36,102 nt of DNA from Phycisphaerae bacterium. GTDB taxonomy: Bacteria; Planctomycetota; Phycisphaerae; UBA1845. Each line of letters opens with the position of its first letter. Positions within the stretch are counted from its first letter, which is position 1. A program made the translations under genes and the position numbers. Under the pieces are notes generated by a model. The model was given only the letters and a program-made list of their open reading frames with translations. It did no database searches and was not told the DNA's origin. The stretch covers positions 1 to 36,102 of the forward strand of contig JAJDDX010000477.1 in the NCBI GenBank assembly GCA_029260055.1, given 5' to 3'. Positions 16,577-24,621 of the stretch are shown in pieces.

Positions 16577-17578
16577 ATGATGCCAAGTCCATCCATACCA
16601 ATACTCGCCGCCAGCGACCTCCTGGTGCTCGCGCTTCCGGTCGTCGGGTCGATGCTGTTGTTCTACGGCATCTACCAGATGATCACGGAGACACGATCGC
16701 AGAAGCGGAAGAAGATCGAGGGACGACTCCAGGAGCGCAAGCCGGCTGTCGCCGACGGCGTGGCGCAGATCATGCGGCGCGGCGCCATGGGCGACACGAA
16801 GACGTTCGCCGACTCGGTCATGGGGAAGTTCAAATTCGTGCCGAAACTGCAGGGGAAGCTCGACCAGGCGGACCTGCACTGGTCGGCCGCCCAGACGCTG
16901 CTCAATCTCGCCGCCGCCGCGGCGCTGACCGCAGTCGGCCTGTTCGTGATACAGGTCAACATCGTCATCGCGGCACTGTGCGGCCTCGGCGTCTTCACCA
17001 TGCCGTTGCTCTGGATCAACATCCGGCGAAAGCGGCGGATGTCGAAGCTCGAGAATCAGCTTCCGGACGTGTTCGACATGATGGGCCAGGCCCTGCGGGC
17101 GGGCCATTCGCTCGGTGGTGCGATCCAACTCATCTACGAGCAGATGCCGCCACCGGTCGCCACGGAGTTTGCCCAGGTCTACCACGAGCAGAACCTCGGT
17201 GTGAAGATCGAGGATGCCCTGCAGGCCATGGCGAACCGCGTCGACTCGCTCGATGTGCGGTTCTTCGTGACGGCTGTCAACATCCAGCGCCAAACTGGTG
17301 GTGACCTGGCTGAGGTGCTCGACAATATCAGCGGTGTCATCAGAGAGCGGATCGAGCTTCGTGGCCTCGTGCGCGGCCTGACGGCCGAGGGACGCCTGTC
17401 GGGTTGGGTGTTGTTCGCGTTGCCGGCCGTGGTGTTCTGCGGCTCGCTATTCTTGAATCCTGACTACGGCATGGTTCTTCTTGAAGACCCCCTCGGGCAG
17501 ATCATGCTGATGGTCGCTCTCGGTTTGCAGCTCATGGGTATCGCGATGATCCGCTGGATCGTCAACATCAAGGTCTAA
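16577..17578 (+). CDS. tadB: Tad inner-membrane platform protein TadB
   Basis: A 333-residue GspF-type integral membrane protein. A transmembrane helix lies near the N-terminus (about 12-33), two hydrophobic segments at about 110-145, then the cytoplasmic T2SSF domain (about 160-285; LPDVFDMMGQALRAGHSLGG and RQTGGDLAEVLDNISGVIRE). Two C-terminal helices complete it. With TadC it forms the platform on which CpaF acts. ATG 16577 follows a GAAGAGGTG site. The gap to cpaF is 23 bases. Confidence 0.93.
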   Translation: MMPSPSIPILAASDLLVLALPVVGSMLLFYGIYQMITETRSQKRKKIEGRLQERKPAVADGVAQIMRRGAMGDTKTFADSVMGKFKFVPKLQGKLDQADLHWSAAQTLLNLAAAAALTAVGLFVIQVNIVIAALCGLGVFTMPLLWINIRRKRRMSKLENQLPDVFDMMGQALRAGHSLGGAIQLIYEQMPPPVATEFAQVYHEQNLGVKIEDALQAMANRVDSLDVRFFVTAVNIQRQTGGDLAEVLDNISGVIRERIELRGLVRGLTAEGRLSGWVLFALPAVVFCGSLFLNPDYGMVLLEDPLGQIMLMVALGLQLMGIAMIRWIVNIKV

Positions 17579-17666
17579 GGCCGTGCTCGCAGATGCCCAC
17601 CGTTTGGATGAGCGGCAGCGCGGCAGTCGAAGGAGCATGACGCAAGGCCCTTAGCGGAGCACAATC

Positions 17667-18611
17667 GTGTCATTGTACATCGTCGGCATCATGATCGTCT
17701 TCAGCGTCGCGCTGATGGTCTATGCGCTTTGGCCCAAGCAGAACCAAGAAGACGATATTATCAAGCGGCGCATGACCGGAAAGCGGGCACAGGACACCGT
17801 GGCCGCGCTCCGTCAACAGGCGAAAGAATCCGTGACGCAACGGGTGATGAAGTCGGTCGCCCCGATCGCCATGCGCCCGGTCATGATGAACAATCCGGAT
17901 GACGTATCCAAACTGCGGATGCGGCTGGCGACGGCCGGTTTCCGCAGCGATCGTGCATCGACGATGTTCCTGGCGAGCAAGACGGTCGTCGCTGTAGGCT
18001 GCGGGATTGTCGGGGCGATCTACGCACTGGCGAGCGCGACCCCCTTCATGGCGGGTCTCGGCATCGCGATGTGTGGCGCGGGTCTCGGTTTTCTGACACC
18101 CAACATCTGGCTCGGTATGGCGATCAACAAACGCAAGGCCCTGGTTCGCGACGGCCTGCCCGACGCGCTCGATATGCTGGTCATTTCGGTCGAGTCCGGC
18201 CTGGGCCTCGACGCCGCGATGCAGCGCGTCGGTGACGAGCTGAAACTCGTCCATGCGGTCCTCTCTGAAGAGCTGCAAATGGTCACCCTCGAGTCGCAGA
18301 TGGGAATCCCACGGGCCGAAGCGATGGGAAACCTGGCCAATCGAACCGATCTCGACGAGCTTCGCGCCGTCGTCGGCACCGTCAATCAGGCGGAGCGGTT
18401 CGGCACCAGTGTCGGCCGAGCGCTTCGCAATCAGTCGAACGCCCTGCGCATCAAGCGCCGCCAGGCGGCCGAGGAAAAGGCGCAGAAGACCACGGTCAAG
18501 TTGATGCTACCGCTTATTCTGTTCATCTTCCCGGCGATTCTGGTGGTGCTGGCCGGACCGGCAGCCCTGACCATGATCGAAGCCCTGGGAGATACGAAGC
18601 TCACCGGCTGA
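17667..18611 (+). CDS. tadC: Tad inner-membrane platform protein TadC
   Basis: A 314-residue second GspF-type platform protein. A first membrane helix lies at about 3-21 and two more at about 107-150. The T2SSF domain spans about 165-280 (LPDALDMLVISVESGLGLDA and NQAERFGTSVGRALRNQS), followed by a terminal hydrophobic hairpin (LMLPLILFIFPAILVVLAG). The start is GTG 17667, 88 bases after tadB. It is the last gene of the cluster and is closed by a long GC-rich hairpin. No tadD, tadF or tadG gene follows. Confidence 0.93.
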   Translation: MSLYIVGIMIVFSVALMVYALWPKQNQEDDIIKRRMTGKRAQDTVAALRQQAKESVTQRVMKSVAPIAMRPVMMNNPDDVSKLRMRLATAGFRSDRASTMFLASKTVVAVGCGIVGAIYALASATPFMAGLGIAMCGAGLGFLTPNIWLGMAINKRKALVRDGLPDALDMLVISVESGLGLDAAMQRVGDELKLVHAVLSEELQMVTLESQMGIPRAEAMGNLANRTDLDELRAVVGTVNQAERFGTSVGRALRNQSNALRIKRRQAAEEKAQKTTVKLMLPLILFIFPAILVVLAGPAALTMIEALGDTKLTG

Positions 18612-18636
18612 TCGCCGTACACGTACGTTCGCTACC

Positions 18637-18672
18637 GAACCTCCGGCGCGCCGCCTGGCGCGCCGGAGGTTC
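18637..18672 (+). terminator. Probable terminator of the Tad cluster
   Basis: A perfect 16-bp stem, GAACCTCCGGCGCGCC (18637-18652) with GGCGCGCCGGAGGTTC (18657-18672), and a 4-base loop lie 25 bases after tadC. The tail (GTTCTTGTCC) is only partly T-rich, so efficiency is uncertain. No other gene lies between this point and the Memo-like gene at 18884. Confidence 0.7.
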
Positions 18673-18883
18673 GTTCTTGTCCGCCGATCGATCCCCCTCC
18701 TTCGTCCGTTCGCGCCCTGTCCCCCGCTGCTTGGCTGGTGCCCGGTGCGCGTTGGCACTGGTGAGGGTCCCTTCCACAGGATAGACTGGACAACAGTGTG
18801 CGCCGTAGCCTCGCCGAGCGTACGGGCAGGCGCGCAGCCGAGCTGTGAATGCCGAGGGCTGAACCGATTCCGGGAATCCGCTG

Positions 18884-20095
18884 ATGGACTGGGATTCATC
18901 GTACAAGCCGTGTCTTCGACACCTGGAGGCGTTTCCACTGCCACCTGGGCAGGGGGCGGACGTGGGAGTCCGCGATCCTTCAGGCCTCTCCGATGTGGCG
19001 CTGACTCTCTCCCAGGCCGCGCTGCACGTTCTGGCGCTGATGGACGGCACCAGCACGTGCGAGCAGATCCGGCACAAGTTCCACGATACATTCGGCCAGG
19101 AGCTTGCCGAAGCCACGCTCCGTGGCATGCTGGATTATCTCGAACAGGCGCATTTTCTGGCGGGAGAGTCCTTCGACGCTTACTACCAGGGACTCTACGA
19201 CGAGTATCGCGCGCGACCCACGCGCGTGTTCCACGCTGCGGCCGACCTCGGCATCGTCGATGACTCGGGCGATCTGTTCGACGAGATGCTCGCGGGTGTA
19301 GAGCTGCCGCCACTTTCCGGTCCGGTGGTCGGGCTCGTGGCTCCGCACCTTGATTACGCGCGCGGAGCGCCATGTTATGGCAAGGCGTACCGAACGCTCC
19401 ACGGCCGCGCGACACCGCAGAGGGTCGTCATTCTCGGCACGAATCACTTCGGGCGGTCCACCTCGGTCGTGGCGACCACCAGTGATTTCGAGACGCCGCT
19501 TGGTGTGACGAGGAACGACACCGAGTTCCTGAAGCGTCTGGAGTTTCGGTGTGGTGATCTGCGGCCGTTTGAGTTCGATCACGCGCGCGAGCACTCGATC
19601 GAGCTTCAGGTGGCTTGGCTCCAACACATTTTCGGGCCGCGCACGTTTTCGATCGTGCCGCTGCTATGTCCCGATCCGTGCGGTCCGACCGGTACACTGC
19701 CCTACGACGGACACGGCGTCGACCTGAGGGAATTCGCCGTGGCGCTGGGCGAACTGGTCAAGTTGGACGCGGCTGACACGCTGATCGTGGCGGGGGCCGA
19801 CCTCAGCCACGTCGGCGGCGCCTTCGGCGACGAGCGCCTTCTCGACGAGGCGTTTTTGCACGAAGTCCATCAACGTGATCACAAGACCCTCGCCAGCTAC
19901 GCAGCACACGATCCCGAGGGATTCCTGGCGTGCGCGGCGGAAGATGACAACCCCACGCGCGTGTGTAGCTTCGGTTGCATGTTCGTACTCGCGACGGCGA
20001 TGGACGGAGCCAAACCGACGTTGTTGGGGTATCACCAGGCCGTCGACCAGCCTTCGCAGACATGCGTGACCTGTGCGGCCGTCGCGTTTACCTAA
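18884..20095 (+). CDS. Memo-family protein (AmmeMemoRadiSam protein B type) with N-terminal extension
   Basis: A 403-residue protein. Residues about 145-403 are a Memo domain, a fold related to non-haem iron dioxygenases. The metal-site residues are visible: H155 in APHLDY, H188 in LGTNHFG, D306 and H309 in ADLSH, and C361 in RVCSFGCM, with EHSIE at 236-240. An N-terminal module of about 100 residues (TLSQAALHVLALMDGTSTCE and LRGMLDYLEQAHFL) resembles a small PqqD-like or winged-helix domain. The usual partners (AMMECR1 and a radical SAM protein) are not in the window. Instead it begins an envelope operon with lpxK 6 bases later. The substrate is unknown. The ATG lacks a strong ribosome site. 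Confidence 0.8.
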   Translation: MDWDSSYKPCLRHLEAFPLPPGQGADVGVRDPSGLSDVALTLSQAALHVLALMDGTSTCEQIRHKFHDTFGQELAEATLRGMLDYLEQAHFLAGESFDAYYQGLYDEYRARPTRVFHAAADLGIVDDSGDLFDEMLAGVELPPLSGPVVGLVAPHLDYARGAPCYGKAYRTLHGRATPQRVVILGTNHFGRSTSVVATTSDFETPLGVTRNDTEFLKRLEFRCGDLRPFEFDHAREHSIELQVAWLQHIFGPRTFSIVPLLCPDPCGPTGTLPYDGHGVDLREFAVALGELVKLDAADTLIVAGADLSHVGGAFGDERLLDEAFLHEVHQRDHKTLASYAAHDPEGFLACAAEDDNPTRVCSFGCMFVLATAMDGAKPTLLGYHQAVDQPSQTCVTCAAVAFT

Positions 20096-20101
20096 CAGCC
20101 C

Positions 20102-21172
20102 ATGAGCGAACCATCGCTACATCGCCGGATCATCGCGGGCCGCGCCGGGGCGTGGTTCTCGCCCGTGCGGGGATTGCTGCGGGCGGCTTCCGTGCTGTAC
20201 GAAGCCGGCATCGCTCTTCGGAACAGGCGTTACGATCGCCCCGCGTCGGTGCGACGGGTGGCGATCCCCGTCATCAGCGTCGGGAACATCACCGTCGGCG
20301 GCACCGGGAAGACGCCGTTCGTGATCGAAATCGCGCGGCGTTTGGAGGCGCTAGACTACAATCCGGCCGTCGTGGCGCGCGGCTACAACGCGGCCCAAGG
20401 GGAGCCGAATGACGAGGAGCGTTTGATCCGACGGAATCGGCCCGGCGCGGCCTACGTGGCCGATCCCGACCGCGTCGCCGGCGCGATGAAAGCGTGCGAC
20501 GAGTTCGGAGCGAGCGTGATCGTGTTGGATGACGGCTTTCAGCACCGTCGGTTGGGGCGCTCGCTCGACATCGTGCTGATCGACGCGACGTGCCCGTTTG
20601 GCTACGGGTATGTACTACCGAGAGGCTTGTTGCGCGAGCCGGTGACTTCGCTCCGCAGAGCCGATGTCGTGGCGCTGACACGATGTGATCAGGTTCCGCG
20701 AGCCGAACTCGCGCGGATCACCGACAGGCTCCGTACCATCGCACCCAGAGCGAGGCACTTGCAGTGTACCCATCGCGTTTCCGCCATCGAACGCCTAGAC
20801 GGCACGGACGCAGACACGCCCGGCCCCGACCTGTCACAACGAACGGCCGTGCTGTTCGCCGCGCTGGGAAACGCGAGATCCTTTGAAACGACAGCCCGAA
20901 CACTGGGCGTCGAGGTGGTCGGCGAGCGGTGGTGGCCCGATCATCATCGCTACACCGAGCGGGACCTGTCCGGCCTTCTTCGGCCCGGCGCGTTTCCCGA
21001 GCATGACCTTCTTTTGACCACGGAGAAGGACGCCGTGAAGCTCGTCGACCTGCCCGCAGCCGCCGAAGCCGACATCTACGTGGTGAAAGTGGTAATCGAC
21101 TTCGTCGCCGATGGCGGTACAATCCTCGACGAAGTGCTATCGGAAGCTCTCGCGAAACGAACGACCACATGA
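20102..21172 (+). CDS. lpxK: Tetraacyldisaccharide 4'-kinase LpxK
   Basis: A 356-residue kinase that phosphorylates the 4' position of the lipid A disaccharide at the inner membrane. The family P-loop is complete: SVGNITVGGTGKTP with G66, K70 and T71. VARGYN (91-96) and DDGFQHR (143-149), the signature aspartate pair region, are also present. The N-terminal amphipathic stretch (LLRAASVLYEAGIALRNRRY) fits membrane binding. Length is close to that of known LpxK enzymes (about 330). The gene overlaps the next by ATGA (21169-21172), so translation is probably coupled. It shows that the organism makes a lipid A-type outer membrane. Confidence 0.95.
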   Translation: MSEPSLHRRIIAGRAGAWFSPVRGLLRAASVLYEAGIALRNRRYDRPASVRRVAIPVISVGNITVGGTGKTPFVIEIARRLEALDYNPAVVARGYNAAQGEPNDEERLIRRNRPGAAYVADPDRVAGAMKACDEFGASVIVLDDGFQHRRLGRSLDIVLIDATCPFGYGYVLPRGLLREPVTSLRRADVVALTRCDQVPRAELARITDRLRTIAPRARHLQCTHRVSAIERLDGTDADTPGPDLSQRTAVLFAALGNARSFETTARTLGVEVVGERWWPDHHRYTERDLSGLLRPGAFPEHDLLLTTEKDAVKLVDLPAAAEADIYVVKVVIDFVADGGTILDEVLSEALAKRTTT

Positions 21173-22140
21173 CACGACCGTACAAACCAATCGATCCGGC
21201 GCGAATCGAGACATACAGTGTGGGTAAGCGGCGACACAAGGCGGCCATTGGATCGTCGTCGCCGTTGCCGGATGTCGGCGCATCGGCGGCTGATCTGCTC
21301 GATTCGATGCCGGGCTACCTCGGGGCCGTCGCGTTTCGCAAGGTCGCCGCGGCGGTGGTCGAGGCGGTAAGGCACGATCGACCGGTCGTGGTGGCGTTCG
21401 GCGCCCATGTCATCAAGGTCGGGTGCGGCCCGGTCTTGATCGACCTGATCCATCGCGGCGTGATCAAGGCGATCGCCTGTAACGGTGCCTGCGCTATTCA
21501 CGATGTGGAACTCGCGACGGGCGGCGAGACGAGCGAGGAGGTGGCCGAGACGATCCGCGACGGTACGTTCGGCATGGTCGGTGAGACCATGGCGTTCTTC
21601 GACGAGGCGGCACAAACGGCCCACCGCGACAAGGTCGGCCTCGGCGCTGCGGTCGGGCAGCTACTCGTCAAGCGAGACGCGCCGTATCGAGAGCAGAGCG
21701 TCTTCGCCGCCGCCTTCGAGGCTTCGATTCCCGCGAGCGTGCACGTCGCGCTGGGGACCGACACCGTTCACGCGTCAGCCGGCGCCGACGGTGCCGCGCT
21801 CGGTGCGGCATCGATGCACGACTTTCGGTTGATCTGCGATGTCGTATCTGATTTGGGCGCTGTCGAAGGATCAGATGCGGGCGGCGTGTGGCTCAACATC
21901 GGCTCGGCGGTTCTCTTGCCGGAGGTGTTCCTCAAGGCGGTGTCGGTAGCGAGGAACCTCGGCGCGAACCTGGATAGGATGACGACCGCGAACTTCGACA
22001 TGATCCGTCATTACCGCCCGTCGCAGAACGTCGTGATCCGCCCCGTCGCTCCGGGTCGCGGCTTCGAGGTCATCGGGCATCACGAGATCCTTCTTCCGCT
22101 CTTGCGACAGGCGATCCTCGAGGGATTGGCGGCGACTTAG
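21169..22140 (+). CDS. Deoxyhypusine-synthase-like protein
   Basis: A 323-residue protein related to the deoxyhypusine synthase family, an NAD-binding Rossmann-like fold. Family-like blocks are VAFGAHVIKVGCGPVLIDL (76-94) and IACNGACAIHDVELATGG (102-119), then SVHVALGTDTVH and VWLNIGSAVLLPEVF. I do not see the GGG-x-PK-H segment holding the catalytic lysine of true deoxyhypusine synthase, and bacteria lack the eIF5A substrate. The reaction is therefore probably different. It overlaps lpxK by 4 bases and is followed 3 bases later by a HAD phosphatase gene, which suggests an envelope-related or sugar-nucleotide role. The function is not established. Confidence 0.6.
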   Translation: MTRPYKPIDPARIETYSVGKRRHKAAIGSSSPLPDVGASAADLLDSMPGYLGAVAFRKVAAAVVEAVRHDRPVVVAFGAHVIKVGCGPVLIDLIHRGVIKAIACNGACAIHDVELATGGETSEEVAETIRDGTFGMVGETMAFFDEAAQTAHRDKVGLGAAVGQLLVKRDAPYREQSVFAAAFEASIPASVHVALGTDTVHASAGADGAALGAASMHDFRLICDVVSDLGAVEGSDAGGVWLNIGSAVLLPEVFLKAVSVARNLGANLDRMTTANFDMIRHYRPSQNVVIRPVAPGRGFEVIGHHEILLPLLRQAILEGLAAT

Positions 22141-22143
22141 ACG

Positions 22144-23031
22144 ATGAAGAACAGGGCTGTTTTTCTCGATCGCGATGGAACGCTCATTGAGGATTGCGGA
22201 TACATCCGCGACCCCGACGACGTGCAACTCATCCCCGGCTGCGTCGAAGCCTTGCGCCGTCTCTGTGACGCGGGTTTCTTGATCGTTGTCGTGTCGAATC
22301 AGTCGGGCATCGCTCGCGGGCTCTTTGACGAAGAGACGCTCGACGAGGTGCATGCCCGGTTCGAGGAACTCCTCGCCGAGGGGGAAGTAGGGATCGACGG
22401 GGCGTACTATTGTCCCTATCTCGATGGCCCGGACGCGAAGATCAAGACCTATCGCCGCGACAGCGAACTCCGCAAGCCGAAGCCGGGCATGTTGCTTCAA
22501 GCCGCCCGCGAGCTGAACATAAGCCTGAAACGGTCGTGGATGATCGGCGACTCGCCGCGTGACGTGCAGGCCGGCCGGCGTGCGAACTGCCAGTCGATTT
22601 TGCTCTCCGGCGATTCCGATCCGCCCGATGCCCGGTCGGTCGAAGCCACCCATGTGGCTCTTGACCTTTGTGAAGCCGTCGACCTCATACTCGGCCCATC
22701 GAGGAGTAGTGCCAAATTGTCGACACCATCGAACCGAACCGAAGCGCCGCCGACGCGTCGCGGCGTACCCGCCGGCGATGATGAAGCGGTGCGGACACTC
22801 GGGCAGATTCGCGACCTACTCGAGCGTGCTCATCGGATGCGACGTCAGGACGACTTCTCCATCTTGCGTCTCTTTGCCGCTCTGCTGCAGATGTTCGCGA
22901 TCGTGTCGGCGGTGTGGGGCGGGTCCGCGCTATTAGACGAACAGGCCGACATGGCCACGGCTCGATTCGTGATGGCGTGTTTCCTGCAGCTTGCGTCACT
23001 CGGCGCGTTTGCGGTGGATCGTTTCCGCTAA
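22144..23031 (+). CDS. GmhB-like HAD phosphatase with a C-terminal membrane hairpin
   Basis: A 295-residue protein. Residues 1-190 are a histidinol-phosphatase/GmhB-type HAD domain: nucleophile and acid D9/D11 in FLDRDGT, SNQSG (51-55), K111 in RKPKPGM, and GDSPRD (135-140). GmhB removes the 7-phosphate from heptose bisphosphate in ADP-heptose synthesis. The Cys/His zinc loop that marks many GmhB enzymes is reduced to a single C90 (YYCPYLDGPD), so the family assignment is approximate. Residues about 195-295 are an unusual addition: a polar linker and two hydrophobic helices (about 241-262 and 273-291), which would tether it to the membrane. It is the last gene of the lpxK operon. Confidence 0.75.
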   Translation: MKNRAVFLDRDGTLIEDCGYIRDPDDVQLIPGCVEALRRLCDAGFLIVVVSNQSGIARGLFDEETLDEVHARFEELLAEGEVGIDGAYYCPYLDGPDAKIKTYRRDSELRKPKPGMLLQAARELNISLKRSWMIGDSPRDVQAGRRANCQSILLSGDSDPPDARSVEATHVALDLCEAVDLILGPSRSSAKLSTPSNRTEAPPTRRGVPAGDDEAVRTLGQIRDLLERAHRMRRQDDFSILRLFAALLQMFAIVSAVWGGSALLDEQADMATARFVMACFLQLASLGAFAVDRFR

Positions 23032-23046
23032 CCGGCCCTTCGCGCA

Positions 23047-23099
23047 GGAAAGAGGCGACGACAAGACGCGAGTCTTGCCGCCGCCACCGCTTTCTTTCC
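23047..23099. terminator. Hairpin between the convergent HAD and HU-like genes
   Basis: GGAAAGA (23047-23053) pairs with TCTTTCC (23093-23099). Inside lies a second perfect stem, CAAGAC-GCGA-GTCTTG (23062-23077). The pyrimidine-rich flanks are not pure T tracts. Position between convergent stops fits a bidirectional terminator. Confidence 0.55.
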
Positions 23100-23121
23100 G
23101 CACCAAGACGGGCAGGACTTC

Positions 23122-23457
23122 TTAGACCATGTCCTTGAGGCCCTTGAGTGCCAAGACCTTGACCACGTTGCGCGCGGGCTTGGCCTTGAACATCATCTCT
23201 TCGCCCGTAAACGGGTTGGTGCCCTTGCGTGCCTTCGTGGCGGGCTTGCGGACGACCTTGATCTTCATCAGGCCGGGTACGGTGAAGACGCCGGGGCCCC
23301 GCTTGCCGAGGTCCTTCTTGATCATGTCTCCGAGGCCCTCAAAGATCGTGGAGACCTGCTTACGGGTCAGTTCCGTCTTCTCCGAAAGCTCACCGAACAC
23401 CTGCGATTTGGTCTTGGCCTTCGCCGCTGTAACCGTCTTCGCTTTCTTCTTTGCCAT
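23122..23457 (-). CDS. HU/IHF-family DNA-binding protein
   Basis: A 111-residue basic nucleoid protein. The N-terminal Lys/Ala tail (MAKKKAKTVTAAKAKTK) precedes the helical dimerisation part (SQVFGELSEKTELTRKQVST). The beta-arm region contains FTVPGLMKIKVVRKPA and NPFTGEEMMFKAKPA, matching the GRNPxTGE-type arm of HU with local differences. Such Lys-tailed HU proteins are common in several phyla. The start on the minus strand is well supported by AAAGGAAC just upstream of the ATG, and a good promoter lies further up. It is transcribed alone and convergent with the lpxK operon. Confidence 0.88.
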   Translation of the reverse strand: MAKKKAKTVTAAKAKTKSQVFGELSEKTELTRKQVSTIFEGLGDMIKKDLGKRGPGVFTVPGLMKIKVVRKPATKARKGTNPFTGEEMMFKAKPARNVVKVLALKGLKDMV

Positions 23458-23510
23458 GAGTCTGTTCCTTTCAGTTTCATGGATGCCTGTCCATCGGCAA
23501 CTCGGCGCAG

Positions 23511-23539
23511 AATCTACGGTCGGTGGTTTACGAATTCAA
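23511..23539 (-). promoter_or_regulatory. Sigma-70-type promoter for the HU-like gene
   Basis: Read on the minus strand, TTGAAT (23534-23539) is followed after 17 bases by TAGATT (23511-23516). Both boxes are close to consensus and the spacing is ideal. The start of transcription would lie about 45 bases before the HU-like start codon. Confidence 0.65.
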
Positions 23540-24621
23540 GCACTTTTTCCCTATAAAATAGCTGGAAAGTTGCACCCCGGAATCGTGACCTTCGCGGGTG
23601 GCACGCCGCGCCGCGCGCCGACGGTCGCCCGACCACCGCGCGAACGTGTACCGGATCGCCTCCGAAAACGGGGCGATCCGCTCGCCGAACCGGGTAGCAG
23701 TCAGCCGGCGGCTAGGCCGCTGCGTGCGTCGACGGCGCCGCCGCCCATGGCCCTAATCGCGCGGATCGTTGCTCCCGCAGGAGCACCCGACGGTCAGCCC
23801 GGGCGGCGCCAACGGCGGACGCACAGCCCCCGGGTTGTCACCCATCGTCGTCGTTTGTGGGCCGATCGAACCGACGTCTTGGCGGGCCGGGGCACAGGAT
23901 GTCGAGAGAATTCGCGACGCTGCCGTGCCTGTGGTTTTCGCAGGTCCGGGGCCGGCGAGTCGGCTGTAAGTACTGTAAGAATAGGGGTTTCCGGCAGCTT
24001 TGAGCCCGCGGTGCGCGGCGATCAATTCGGGCGTGGCCGGACGTGATCGGAGCGGCAGCCGGGGGCGTCGAACCGAATGTCGGGCGCGCTGCGTCAGGCG
24101 CTGCCACGGCCTGCTGGCAAGCGGCGGCTGCGCGGCGATGCCCGGATTGCGTCCCGCCGGGTCTGGGCACTTCGGAGGGGCATACGGCCTTCTCGTCCGG
24201 TCATCGCCTCGCGCCGCGCCCATGGGCGATCGCTCGATCGAGGCTTGCCGATCGCGAGAAACCCTGCCGGGTAAACCCGTTGCATGATCTCACGTGGAAG
24301 CGCCATCGAGCCGGCGAGATGAGGCGATTCCCGGCCGATCCGCTCACCCGCGGTGCCGCGCGGCGGGGCGAAATGGGGCGAGCGGGGCCGAAAAAATATC
24401 TGCGTCGAAGGTCGGATTATTCGAAAATCACCCTGAATTCGCCCTCGCCGGTGCCGCCGGCGGCAGGCGTCCGGCGCGGGTGGGAGCGCCCGCCCGCGCT
24501 GTCTTTGCGGCCGAAATGGGTACAACTACAATTGGTCTTGCAGCGGGATCATGGCTTTACGCGGCGGGCGCACCGGGCGTTCGGCCTGCGGCTGGGGCAC
24601 ATTCGGACACGGGAGCAGCAC
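23540..24621. other. About 1.1 kb without a convincing gene
   Basis: Frames are open on both strands (for example 24043 onward on plus, 23753-24223 on minus), but their translations are Arg/Pro/Ala-rich with no domain or good start. I looked for RNase P RNA, tmRNA and SRP RNA signatures and did not find them. An isolated TATAAAATA sits at 23552-23560. The stretch may be a decayed gene, an unrecognised RNA or a long upstream region of the amylase-like gene. Confidence 0.4.

Noticed and set aside
23753-24223. 156-codon minus-strand frame in the large gap
   Set aside because: Pro/Arg-rich without domain, start signal or partner gene.
24043-24621. Upstream in-frame extension of the amylase-like protein
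   Set aside because: The signal peptide and a good ribosome site place the start at 24622; the extension would bury the signal peptide.
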